A stretch of 47,648 bases of DNA from an uncultured Bacteroidota bacterium (GTDB lineage Bacteria > Bacteroidota > Bacteroidia > Bacteroidales > P3): assembly GCA_902788805.1 (NCBI GenBank), contig CADALO010000015.1:1-47648 (forward strand), written 5' to 3'. The notes under the pieces were generated by a model. That model was not told the DNA's origin. It saw only the letters and a list, made by a program, of their open reading frames with translations, and ran no database searches. This document shows, piece by piece, positions 1 to 8,173 of this stretch (positions are counted from its first letter, which is position 1; each line of letters begins with the position of its first letter). The position numbers were made by a program, and so were the translations under genes.

Positions 1-2
1 CC

Positions 3-788
3 AACGACCTGCTGGACGTCAACGCGGACTATATGTACACTGCCTCTGTTTTGAAAGAGCCCACCATATATCCATCCGCCTATATGGTAATGTCCAACAG
101 AGGCTACACAAGTATAAGTCCGTATGCCTATTGTGCCTGGAACCCAGTGAAGCTGGTGGATCCAGATGGGAGAGACATCTATCGTTTGGATGCTGAAAGT
201 GGATCATTGATGTTGTACAAGAAAAACAAAAAAAATTATGATGTTATTGAAGTTGGCACAACAAATAAAATTGGCAGGGCAACACTCTTTAATAAAAAAT
301 CGGAAAAGAGAATTTCAAAAGGCATATTGGAAGGTAAGGAAAACCAGGATATTTCACAAACAGGTTTTGTGACTTGTAGCAACCGACAAGAAGAGGCTCT
401 TGAGGTCGCAGTATTTATATCTTTTTCTTGTCACAAAGAATTAAGTGGCGTCGGTTATGAAGGAATAATGAGAAACCAAGACCTAGAAGTTTTTGCCTGG
501 GCAAGTAATACGAGCAATCATAGTGATAATCCTGTTCATTATAGTCCTTCAAAAGGAGGAGAATCCAAATTCCATTTTCATACACATTGCGGAAATAAGA
601 ACGGTAAAGGTGGTTATGCTAACCCGGGAACAGAAGATAAAAACACTTCAGCAACCTTGAAAAAAACATCCGGAATAAATACATTTGTTATTATTTCTAA
701 AAGGGGATGTTCCGTATTATATGATGAGAATGGCAAAAAATCAATCTACGTTAATAGTTTACCAAAGTCAGTACACTCAAAATATTAA
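3..788 (+). CDS. Rhs-family C-terminal tip with JAB-like metallopeptidase toxin domain (5' partial)
   Basis: The reading frame is open from the window edge, so the 5' end is missing; the first internal ATG is at 33. Residues 25-46 counted from that ATG carry the end of the Bacteroidota Rhs core (SISPYAYCAWNPVKLVDPDG), which marks the border between the conserved shell and a variable toxin. The roughly 205 residues after DPDG hold HFHTH near residue 185, then PGTEDKN, then a hydrophobic strand and YDENG. This layout fits the JAB metallopeptidase fold (HxH followed by SxxD), although the usual Ser is replaced by Gly here. The protein is therefore probably a secreted or contact-dependent protease or deubiquitinase-like toxin. 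Residues before SISPY do not resemble the usual YYYFGARYYD core, so this may be a displaced tip. The next gene starts 5 nt downstream and is a candidate immunity gene. The Rhs tip is clear; the JAB assignment is an inference from motifs. Confidence 0.7.
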   Translation, partial: NDLLDVNADYMYTASVLKEPTIYPSAYMVMSNRGYTSISPYAYCAWNPVKLVDPDGRDIYRLDAESGSLMLYKKNKKNYDVIEVGTTNKIGRATLFNKKSEKRISKGILEGKENQDISQTGFVTCSNRQEEALEVAVFISFSCHKELSGVGYEGIMRNQDLEVFAWASNTSNHSDNPVHYSPSKGGESKFHFHTHCGNKNGKGGYANPGTEDKNTSATLKKTSGINTFVIISKRGCSVLYDENGKKSIYVNSLPKSVHSKY

Positions 789-793
789 TAATT

Positions 794-1444
794 ATGAAAC
801 AAATAAATCATTTTTATACTCTTTTAATAATTATTATAGTTATAGGTGCTATTTTTCTAAGCAAGTTGAATACTAAATATGAAGATTCTGAGAGTGACAA
901 TATAGTGTCAACTCCGATGGATTCATTGTATATTAATGACTGTAAAAGAATTATTGATTATAAACAAGGTGTTTGTCCATTGGGGAAGAAAAAAATGATA
1001 CTGTCTACAGCCGCGAAAAACTATTATAAAGAAGAATACCGGATAGATGATGATGGCATTTTGAATGTTGTAAACGTAATATATTTGGATGATTATAAAG
1101 GTTATGAATTATACTGGATTATTCAGGGCTCTCCTATTTATTTTTCTTTAAATGAAACAATTACGAATGTAGAATGTATGGGAAGTTATGTAGTCCTTTA
1201 TAGTATTAAAGATCAACCTGCAATAACAATCGATATCATTAAAAAAATGGGATTCAATGATAAAGCCGATTATTTCACAAGTCAAGAATTTTCTTGGTTT
1301 TTGTTGATTGACCCTAATACGGCAAAACATATTATAGTAAAAGACGCACTTACAGAACAGGACTGCGAACGTTTTTTTGATGATTTTATAAAAGACAAAG
1401 CTTCGTCCATTACAATTGCTAAATGCACAACCGGCGCCGCTTAA
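794..1444 (+). CDS. Membrane-anchored hypothetical protein, candidate immunity protein
   Basis: This 216-residue protein begins with a short basic head and one strongly hydrophobic segment (about residues 8-24, LLIIIIVIGAIF), followed by a soluble region without cysteine-rich or catalytic motifs that I recognise. It would be anchored in the inner membrane with most of the chain in the periplasm, or exported. The start lies 5 nt after the stop of the JAB-like toxin tip, so the two are probably translated together. Immunity genes normally sit directly downstream of Rhs toxin tips, and that position is the only reason for the functional guess. The coding region is AT-rich compared with the housekeeping genes further right, as is usual for toxin and immunity cassettes. 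Confidence 0.6.
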   Translation: MKQINHFYTLLIIIIVIGAIFLSKLNTKYEDSESDNIVSTPMDSLYINDCKRIIDYKQGVCPLGKKKMILSTAAKNYYKEEYRIDDDGILNVVNVIYLDDYKGYELYWIIQGSPIYFSLNETITNVECMGSYVVLYSIKDQPAITIDIIKKMGFNDKADYFTSQEFSWFLLIDPNTAKHIIVKDALTEQDCERFFDDFIKDKASSITIAKCTTGAA

Positions 1445-1535
1445 TATAAGGAATTGCATTCCACGAGGCAATATTCATTGCTCATCTGCGTTATTATAAT
1501 GCATTGAAACACATTGTATTCTTTTTGCAATAACA

Positions 1536-1883
1536 ATGATAATTAAACAGATTACAAATCCTGACAATAATATGTGGCGGAGCGCAGATCCGCCACAACG
1601 GACGGAGCGCGTGGCAGCCCGCATCGGAGGCGGTGGACTGTATGCGATAGACCAGGAACACGGATTGTCGGACAAGTCTGGAAATAAAACAAACGCAACC
1701 CCAGCAAGAATAGGTTCGTACAACACCATATATACCGCGGCACATTATAATGCAGGAAAAATTTTCCCCGGAACAATCAAATGCGATATTTTCAGCTCGT
1801 TCACATATCTTTCGCACAACAACGGGGTATATTCTTTAGAAACAATGATTCTAAAAACCAATTACAGATATGAACGTCAATAG
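1536..1883 (+). pseudogene. Rhs core remnant inside a spacer reading frame
   Basis: Most of this 115-codon frame is not convincing as a gene, but 1602-1688 encodes TERVAARIGGGGLYAID followed by about ten more core-like residues. This resembles the Bacteroidota Rhs core segment that normally lies upstream of the DHLGS motif. Neither the residues before it nor those after it continue the core. The frame also overlaps the start of the next gene at 1870. I read it as a leftover of a displaced Rhs core between two toxin-associated genes. Apart from this remnant and the palindrome at 1573, nothing else is recognisable in the spacer 1445-1869. Confidence 0.45.
1573..1597. repeat. Palindromic repeat (tgtggcggag ... 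tccgccaca)
   Basis: This 25-bp near-perfect palindrome has 9-bp arms (tgtggcgga / tccgccaca). The same element, differing by one base in the centre, lies at 2551-2575, and a diverged form is at about 9051-9075. It stands directly in front of an Rhs core remnant here and in front of the larger structured repeat in the other two places. Confidence 0.7.
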
Positions 1884-2502
1884 TAAAATCTATATGTTGA
1901 TGAGCTTTATAATGCTTTCGGGATGTTCACCCAAGTCATTTCCCATTGTTGCACCTGAACCAATTACAATATTGCAAATAAATACACGAGAAATACCCTA
2001 CGCGTTTCCATTGAGTTATTACCACAACAGAGTATGTGTTTTTAACACTGATATCGTCTATGACACCGATGATGTCTATATAGCTCCTGTCCCTTTTGAC
2101 AGTTCTTCTTATCGTAATCGTTTGCTAGAGTACTCTACATCGAATGATGTAAATCCCGAAAAACTATTGATAAAGGGGCTTATGATTGTAGATAGCATTA
2201 TTGAAGGAATAAATGTATATAAATTAATTGTTGATTATGAATCAGAAAAATATTATGTCTATAGTTTGTATACGAATAATGTTACAAAAAGAAGCAAGCG
2301 AATGGATGTAGGGAAAGCCTATTATATGGAGATTTTGCCATATTACTACCAAGATTCGGACAATTATAATAATTGCGGTCTTTATTATGACGGATATGTT
2401 ATTGAAGATCACACTCTTCCAATTTACAAATGGAAGTATGTGTGTACTACAAAATGGATTAGTGGGATAAAATACACTCCTGAAACCAAGAAAACCAGAT
2501 AA
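1870..2502 (+). CDS. Hypothetical lipoprotein
   Basis: This 210-residue protein starts MNVNSKIYMLMSFIM and has a lipobox (LSGC) with Cys at residue 19, so it should be exported and lipidated, as is typical for outer-membrane lipoproteins in Bacteroidota. The mature part is rich in Tyr, Asp and Asn and shows no motif that I recognise. It lies in the Rhs tip region, is AT-rich like the neighbouring cassette genes, and is followed by the structured repeat at 2548. It could be a second immunity protein or an unrelated passenger. The start is the ATG that gives a complete lipoprotein signal. Confidence 0.65.
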   Translation: MNVNSKIYMLMSFIMLSGCSPKSFPIVAPEPITILQINTREIPYAFPLSYYHNRVCVFNTDIVYDTDDVYIAPVPFDSSSYRNRLLEYSTSNDVNPEKLLIKGLMIVDSIIEGINVYKLIVDYESEKYYVYSLYTNNVTKRSKRMDVGKAYYMEILPYYYQDSDNYNNCGLYYDGYVIEDHTLPIYKWKYVCTTKWISGIKYTPETKKTR

Positions 2503-2547
2503 CACACCCGTCACGGCGGATGTTCTGTCGCGGCGGATCTGTGCGCT

Positions 2548-2826
2548 TGATGTGGCGGAGCGCAGCTCCGCCACATCAGACACCCTAAATCATCGAAAAT
2601 CACACACCTCGTTCCAGCCTACAGCATTGTCTCAGCGACGGAGCCTGTTCGGGTCTACTCCGCCATATCAACGATACATCAACGATACTTCGACGATATT
2701 TCGACGATATATAATGGTCGAAATATGATTGAAGTATCGTCTATCAATAGTCGATATGACGGCGTTGGGTGCTTGATGGAGCGGCGCTAACCGCTACGGT
2801 TGCCCTTTCTTATCCGTCGCAACAAG
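2548..2826. repeat. Structured intergenic repeat, copy 1 (11-bp iterons plus inverted half-site)
   Basis: The element starts with the palindrome at 2551-2575. About 90 bp of moderately conserved sequence follows, then four tandem 11-bp units from 2667 (core ACGAT), the spacer ataatggtcgaaatatga, an inverted match to the unit (gaagtatcgt, about 2731-2740), and a conserved tail (ggcgttgggtgcttgatgga) ending with gtcgcaacaag. The whole element recurs at 9049-9320 after the second toxin locus. Between the copies the core changes in every unit and the inverted half-site changes to match. The rest of the spacer up to 3000 is AT-rich and shows no gene. Confidence 0.75.
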
Positions 2827-3000
2827 TTTTGTAACCTAAGAAACTTGTTCGAGTTATGCCACGGGAAAATGTTAAATTTTCTTTTTTTCACCCCCTTTGT
2901 AGATTTTCGCTACCTCATAGTGTTATATTAGAATAGAACACGCCGCAGAAAAAGTGGCAATAAAGATAAAGCGTTATGAATGATTTTTATATTGACTGAA

Positions 3001-5403
3001 ATGAAAAAAACAATATTCACTATCATCATCTTGTCATCAGCGTTGGCTTGCGCGGCGCAAAATGCCAACAGCATTTCGGGCATTTTGATGGACTCAGCCT
3101 CTGCTCCCATATCGTTTGCGAATATTGTTTTGGCGACACAGGCGGATACAATGTTTCTGAGGGGCACCCTGAGCGACGAAAACGGAGAATTCCGTTTCGA
3201 CAGTGTGAGCGACGGAGATTACCTGTTGAGGATTTCCGCCATTGGGCAAGGGAGCAGAATTGTGAGCATTAGCACAAACGGCAACACAGATCTTGACACA
3301 ATAAGAATCAAACGAAAGGCCTATAATTTGAAAGGTGTCACGGTAACCGCCAGCCGTCCGCTGTACAGCGTGGATGGAGAGAAAAGAATATACAACGTAG
3401 AGGATGACGCATACGTGCGGACGGCACCGGTCATCGATGTCCTTCAGAACGCGCCGGGAATCGAGGTAGACGCCCAAGGCAATGTGACCTTGCGGGGACG
3501 GGAGGCTGTTGAAATCTGGATCAACGGACGCCGCACACATATGCCTGTCGAAAGTTTGAAGCAATACCTGAAAATGATGCCGTCAAACAAAGTCAAGAAT
3601 ATTGAGGTAATCTCGAACCCCTCAGCCAGATACGGTGGAGGAACTGCCGTGGTCAATATTGTCACCAAAGAACATTTTGACCACAAAGACTATTTCACTT
3701 TTGGCAGTAACGGCTCAAGCCGTCCTTCCCTATTGCCGTGGACCTCTTATGTCTATGCCAACAACAAGATGTGTGTAAACACCTTTCTTAGCTACGACTA
3801 TAGAGTTTCCAACTGTACAAACAGCGACCGGTTCGAGATGTACACCCCCGACGGAACCCTTTCGAGAAAAGAGGACGCGATGAAAGAGCGGAACCACCGT
3901 CTGGGCGACCTGCAGGCTTATCTTAGTGTCGACTATTCTATTGACACAAGCACCACCTTGTCGGCGTGGATTGAGGCAACTCCACTTTCCACAGAAAAAA
4001 AGAAAATCACAAAACTCGACAGTGTTGTTGAATTCATATACACCCCCGGGGCATACAGCCATCGAGAAAAAATAGACGACAATACAGTATCTCCTAACGG
4101 CCAGTTCCAGATACAATTCCAGCACGATTTCCAAGATGACGGACATCAGTTGCAAATCAGCACCTCAGGATTGTATCTTGCAGGTAAATCTGTCTCAAAC
4201 AGAGAGCGAACATATTTCTATTATCCCCAAATGTCGTTCAACCAAAGCGAGGAGCTAAGTTTCACAAAACAAAATATCGGCATTGATATGGATTACTCAT
4301 ATCCTTTCTCTGAGAAGGTGATGCTCGAGGCAGGAATCTCACAAAACTACATTTCAGACAGCGACAAGAACACCTGGAAATGGTTCGATACGTTGACCGG
4401 AATGTCTGTTGTCGACAATCTGCGTAGTTACAACACACATTATATTACCCGATGTACGGAGGATTATCTGACCCTGTTGATTCGCCATAGCAGTCTCTCT
4501 GTCAAAATGGGAATCCGTTCTTCTTACAGTTTGATGGACGGTATATATAAAGACTCGACACATCTGGATTTCCAGAAGCACTATTTTTCCCTTATTCCGT
4601 CAGCACACATAGCGTACAGTATCAACGACGAGAACTCCCTCACATTCAGTTTCACACACAGGTATGGCATCCCGTCCGCCAACCAGCTTTCAACCTTTAC
4701 GGTCTATGATTTGGAATCCTTTTCCAAAGGCAATGACGCATTGGATGCCTCCGGCATATACAAAGCTGAGCTGACCTGGACTAAATATTTCAAACAACAG
4801 GCATCCCTCGAACTTCAAACCTACTATTACGGCATCACCAACGAGATAGGGAGTCTGACAGACGTATTGTTTCACGATTCGTATGGCCGTATGGTCTCTT
4901 ATACACAAGATGTAAATATCGGTAGTTCCTATACCGCTGGAGCCGAGGCCGTGTTCACTTTCCGAAGGAAGAGTTCTATGATGGCACGATTGTACGCCAA
5001 TTGTTACCACAACTATTACAAAACAATACACCGGTCAGAATTGGTCGAGCATAGTATGTGGAGCTACAGCTTTCGCGCCAACCTTTTGTTCAACTTATTC
5101 GGAAAAGTCAAACTTTTCGCCAACGCCGCGTATCGTTCCAAAACGCAGAACCTACTGGTGGAATATATGCCCAACAAAGTAGTGGATGTCGGTTTGACTT
5201 CCGACTTTTGGGACAATAGGATAACGGCCGCGTTAGGTATTGCGGATTTGTTCAACTGGAACAAGTCGACAGAAACAATAACAAATCCCTATTATCCTAC
5301 AACCACCGTGGAAAAGTACGACAGCCGCTATATAATCTTGTCGTTAGTGTTCCGATTGGGCGAAATGGGACTTGACGACAAAGCCCGCCAAGCGGGAAAT
5401 TGA
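3001..5403 (+). CDS. TonB-dependent-receptor-like outer-membrane beta-barrel protein
   Basis: This 800-residue protein has a signal peptide (MKKTIFTIIILSSALACAAQ), a CarboxypepD_reg-like beta-sandwich (about residues 25-105), a plug-like domain (about 108-222, including VLQNAPGIEVDAQGNVTLRG and the IEVISNPSARY motif) and a long C-terminal barrel rich in aromatic residues. This is the layout of the Bacteroidota outer-membrane barrel family related to TonB-dependent receptors (OMP_b-brl type). Such proteins take up or export substrates across the outer membrane; no SusD partner is next to it, so the substrate cannot be told. The ATG at 3001 gives a clean signal peptide and is preferred over the ATG at 2980. 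The gene stands alone, with a T9SS protein 84 bp downstream on the same strand. Confidence 0.85.
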   Translation: MKKTIFTIIILSSALACAAQNANSISGILMDSASAPISFANIVLATQADTMFLRGTLSDENGEFRFDSVSDGDYLLRISAIGQGSRIVSISTNGNTDLDTIRIKRKAYNLKGVTVTASRPLYSVDGEKRIYNVEDDAYVRTAPVIDVLQNAPGIEVDAQGNVTLRGREAVEIWINGRRTHMPVESLKQYLKMMPSNKVKNIEVISNPSARYGGGTAVVNIVTKEHFDHKDYFTFGSNGSSRPSLLPWTSYVYANNKMCVNTFLSYDYRVSNCTNSDRFEMYTPDGTLSRKEDAMKERNHRLGDLQAYLSVDYSIDTSTTLSAWIEATPLSTEKKKITKLDSVVEFIYTPGAYSHREKIDDNTVSPNGQFQIQFQHDFQDDGHQLQISTSGLYLAGKSVSNRERTYFYYPQMSFNQSEELSFTKQNIGIDMDYSYPFSEKVMLEAGISQNYISDSDKNTWKWFDTLTGMSVVDNLRSYNTHYITRCTEDYLTLLIRHSSLSVKMGIRSSYSLMDGIYKDSTHLDFQKHYFSLIPSAHIAYSINDENSLTFSFTHRYGIPSANQLSTFTVYDLESFSKGNDALDASGIYKAELTWTKYFKQQASLELQTYYYGITNEIGSLTDVLFHDSYGRMVSYTQDVNIGSSYTAGAEAVFTFRRKSSMMARLYANCYHNYYKTIHRSELVEHSMWSYSFRANLLFNLFGKVKLFANAAYRSKTQNLLVEYMPNKVVDVGLTSDFWDNRITAALGIADLFNWNKSTETITNPYYPTTTVEKYDSRYIILSLVFRLGEMGLDDKARQAGN

Positions 5404-5487
5404 CACCATCCCACATATTTATTCGTTGGTAGTAGATGAGCAAATAGTTGCAACAAAGCGTATGGTATTAACAAAATAACAACAATT

Positions 5488-6384
5488 ATGAAAACAAGAA
5501 AATTACTACTGTTCTCTGCCATTTTCATTGTACAGCAGTTTGCTTGGGGACAGCATCAGAATGGATTCCAGTCTTTTTTTGGACAGGAGTCCACGAAATG
5601 GAATGGTGTGACGGAATATTATGATGTGCCTTGGGAAAATCACATATTGTGTATCACCAACGACACTTTAATAGATAGCAGGTATTACAAGAAAGTAGCG
5701 TATTCTGCCATATATTGGTATAATGAATACTCTGAAGGCAGGGATTCGTCTTATGATTTTTATCTAAGCGAAGATTCTACCACAGGTAAGCTATGGTGTC
5801 GATATCAAAATGAAAATGATGATTTCATAATAGCGGATATGTCGCTTTCCTTGGGAGATACCATTTGGTTACCGAACTATGTTGATTACCGTGATAGTAT
5901 TATGTATACTGTACAAGATACGCTTACATATGACGGACATTACACGATTGTGTTATACGAGGAATTCTCAAACCGCTCCATTAAGTTCATTGAGGGAGTT
6001 GGATGCTCCAATCTTTTTGATTATTTGCGTCTGCCTATCATTGGAAGCCAGTTGGTTTGTTGCCATAAAGACGGGGATTTGTTCTATCATTGCTCTGTGG
6101 AAGGCTGGCCGGAAGAAGACTGTGTTGTTCATACGGTTGGGATTAATGAATGTGAAGAAAATCATATAATTCGTGTATGGCCAAATCCCTGCAATGATTG
6201 GATTTACATTAATGGTGGCGAACACATTAAAACGGCAAAACTCTTTGATTTGACGGGGCGCTTGCTGCTGGACAATATCAGTTGTATGGATAAGATTTTC
6301 CTAACGAATATACCACAAGGAGTTTTTTTGCTGTGTATCGAAACAAACTATTCAAAATCACAAATTAAAATAATAAAACAGTAA
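5488..6384 (+). CDS. T9SS type A sorting domain-containing protein
   Basis: This 298-residue protein has a signal peptide (MKTRKLLLFSAIFIVQQFAWG) and a C-terminal T9SS sorting domain of about 75 residues (IRVWPNPCNDWIYING, then LFDLTGRLL, then IPQGVFLL, ending SQIKIIKQ). It should cross the inner membrane by Sec and the outer membrane by the type IX system, and then be released or attached to the cell surface. The middle 200 residues are rich in Trp, Tyr and Asp and match no catalytic family that I recognise. An IS3-type remnant starts a few bases after the stop, so any original downstream neighbour may have been lost. Confidence 0.85.
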   Translation: MKTRKLLLFSAIFIVQQFAWGQHQNGFQSFFGQESTKWNGVTEYYDVPWENHILCITNDTLIDSRYYKKVAYSAIYWYNEYSEGRDSSYDFYLSEDSTTGKLWCRYQNENDDFIIADMSLSLGDTIWLPNYVDYRDSIMYTVQDTLTYDGHYTIVLYEEFSNRSIKFIEGVGCSNLFDYLRLPIIGSQLVCCHKDGDLFYHCSVEGWPEEDCVVHTVGINECEENHIIRVWPNPCNDWIYINGGEHIKTAKLFDLTGRLLLDNISCMDKIFLTNIPQGVFLLCIETNYSKSQIKIIKQ

Positions 6385-6389
6385 TATGA

Positions 6390-6930
6390 AAAAGGGGCTA
6401 AGTTTGTTGTCTTGCGCTGAAAAAAGTTGACACAAAAGTCAAAAAAATGAAGAAAGAAAAAGAGAAGAAGTAAAGGAAGTATCTGAGTCAAGAAGAGAAG
6501 AGGGAGATCATAAAGATGTACCATCTAGAAGGCGTAAGCCAACAGGAATTGGCAAGACGTTATGACACGGTGCAATCCGTAATTTCGATAATTATTAGTA
6601 AATTTGCAGCGGAAAACAACAAAAGTGCGCTTCTTATGGGAAAGGATGCAAAGACCAGAGAATCAGAAGAGACAAAAGCTCTCCGCAGGGAGGTTATGGA
6701 GCTGAAGAAACAGCTCTACAACGAGACGATGCGTGCGGATTTTTACGACACGATGATAGACGTGGCGGAGGAGATATTCAATATTGAGATAAGAAAAAAA
6801 ACCGTCACCGGGCAGTCGAAAGGCTGTACGAAGGAGATTCAAGATATCCGGTGAATCGCCTTTGTGCACTGGCCGGTGTGACAAGACGGGCCTTTTACGA
6901 CTATACATACTACAGACCCAGGCACAAACG
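6390..6930 (+). mobile_element. IS3-family insertion sequence remnant (left part)
   Basis: The stretch holds an IS3-type orfA with a helix-turn-helix and leucine-zipper-like helix, an A8 slippery run at 6794-6801, and the first 40 or so codons of orfB in the -1 frame (RAVERLYEGDSRYPVN, then LCALAGVTRRAFYDY). At about 6930 the orfB frame passes straight into Rhs core sequence. The catalytic DDE domain and the right end are absent. The left boundary is placed between the stop of the preceding gene and the orfA start and is approximate; no terminal repeat could be paired. Confidence 0.75.
6447..6854 (+). pseudogene. IS3-type orfA with in-frame stop near its N-terminus
   Basis: Translation from the ATG at about 6447 reads eight residues (MKKEKEKK), then a TAA at about 6471, then continues RKYLSQEEKREIIKMYHLEG. 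This is the usual IS3 orfA N-terminus apart from the stop. A shorter product could start at the ATG at 6516 (112 residues). The helix-turn-helix (GVSQQELARRYDTVQSV) and the following coiled helix (LRREVMELKKQLYNE) are intact. The frame ends just after the A8 slippery run, as in IS3 elements that make transposase by -1 frameshifting. The nonsense codon and the missing orfB show that the element is no longer autonomous. Confidence 0.7.
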
Positions 6931-8173
6931 TTACAGTTATATGACAGGCAACGATGTCGAATATACATATGGCACCTCCGGCAACGAGACCGGACGCTTC
7001 CTCTTATGGACCGAAGACTGCTATGGCTGCGAACACCTATTATGTCTATTCAATGTAGTGAACAACCGTATGCACGCAGCCGTAGACGAAAAGTACTCCA
7101 GCTATTACGTCCACGACCACAGCGGGGAGCGCCGCGAAAGTCGGGATCAGAGCCAAGCCTGCTTGAGCTATGCCGAGACGAAGCAAAGTGTGCGAAGCGA
7201 CCACCTCGGCAGCGCCAGCTGGATTACCGACAACGGAGGTCTTGCCGTCCAGCATCTTCAATACCTGCCCTATGGCGAGCGCTATGTCGACCAGCGCGCC
7301 GTGGGCTATAATGAACGATTCACTTTCACCGGCAAAGAGAAAGACTCCCTTCGCCTTAATCTGCAAAGTGGGGAACTTTGCAGGGCTCGGCTCACAAGTC
7401 CACCGGACTTGTTCACAAGCTATTACTACTTCGGTGCCCGCTATATGGACCACGAGCTGATGACAATGTGGCTCTCCGTCGACCCGATGAGCGACAAATA
7501 CCCGAGCATTAGCCCCTATGCATATTGTGCCTGGAATCCAGTGAAGCTGGTGGATCCAGATGGAATGAAATTTGATTCTGCAAGTTTAATAATAGTCTCA
7601 TTGTTCAAAGAAAACATTGACAATAGGATGAGAGCTATTGATATAACAAAAAGCGACAGAACGGAGTTAAATGATGCATTATCTGAATTAAAAACTTTAG
7701 AAGAATCTGATCAATTGTACACTATACAAAACATTGGGAAGAACTACGATATGGTCTCAGGAGGGACAGATTTTGATATTAGGAATTTTTCTGTTCTTAT
7801 TGAATATGATGGAGACATTGGCACACTTGCTCATGAATTAAAACACGCTTCCCAATATGAAAACAAAGAATTATTTTTTGGACGATATGGCAATATAGGT
7901 GAATTGTATGATATTTATGACGAAATTGAAGCATATAAGCGTGGAGGTGTCTTTGATAAAAAACAAAAAAATATGAATTATTATAAAATACAGGAAGTCT
8001 ATCGTTTCAAAGTTGCTAATGATCAGTATGAATATTGTTACCCTTTTATTAACGCAAATGATAAGAAAATTCTTCATAAAAACAGTATTAAAATAGGGCA
8101 CACCAAAAAAAGAAACCTAAAATGGGCAATACAAAACAATATATCCTTAGAATACGATTTTTACAGAAAATAG
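6851..8173 (+). CDS. Chimeric Rhs core with C-terminal HExxH metallopeptidase toxin domain
   Basis: The frame is open from 6788; a GTG at 6851 is the nearest start, and -1 frameshifting from orfA would also enter it. Residues 1-26 from that GTG are transposase orfB sequence. Rhs core follows, with DHLGSASWITDNGG, then LPYGERYVDQ, YYYFGARYMDHELMTMWLSV and the PYAYCAWNPVKLVDPDG border. The roughly 200-residue tip has AHELKHASQY, an HExxH zinc motif, with DEIEAYKR about 30 residues later as a probable third ligand region, so it is a likely metallopeptidase toxin. Between KEKD and YYYFGARY there is an unusual insert of about 25 residues encoded by two palindromes. The core is short for an Rhs protein and lacks its N-terminal targeting parts, so this is an orphan tip or decayed gene. 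Its 3' end overlaps the FGE-like gene by 52 nt. Confidence 0.75.
   Translation: MNRLCALAGVTRRAFYDYTYYRPRHKRYSYMTGNDVEYTYGTSGNETGRFLLWTEDCYGCEHLLCLFNVVNNRMHAAVDEKYSSYYVHDHSGERRESRDQSQACLSYAETKQSVRSDHLGSASWITDNGGLAVQHLQYLPYGERYVDQRAVGYNERFTFTGKEKDSLRLNLQSGELCRARLTSPPDLFTSYYYFGARYMDHELMTMWLSVDPMSDKYPSISPYAYCAWNPVKLVDPDGMKFDSASLIIVSLFKENIDNRMRAIDITKSDRTELNDALSELKTLEESDQLYTIQNIGKNYDMVSGGTDFDIRNFSVLIEYDGDIGTLAHELKHASQYENKELFFGRYGNIGELYDIYDEIEAYKRGGVFDKKQKNMNYYKIQEVYRFKVANDQYEYCYPFINANDKKILHKNSIKIGHTKKRNLKWAIQNNISLEYDFYRK
7361..7412. repeat. Two adjacent palindromes inside the Rhs core
   Basis: 7361-7383 pairs ctgcaaagt with actttgcag around a 5-nt loop. 7394-7412 pairs acaagtcc with ggacttgt around a 3-nt loop. 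Both arms are perfect. Together they make up most of an in-frame insert between two normally adjacent conserved Rhs motifs, which suggests a mobile palindromic element that keeps the frame open. Confidence 0.7.
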
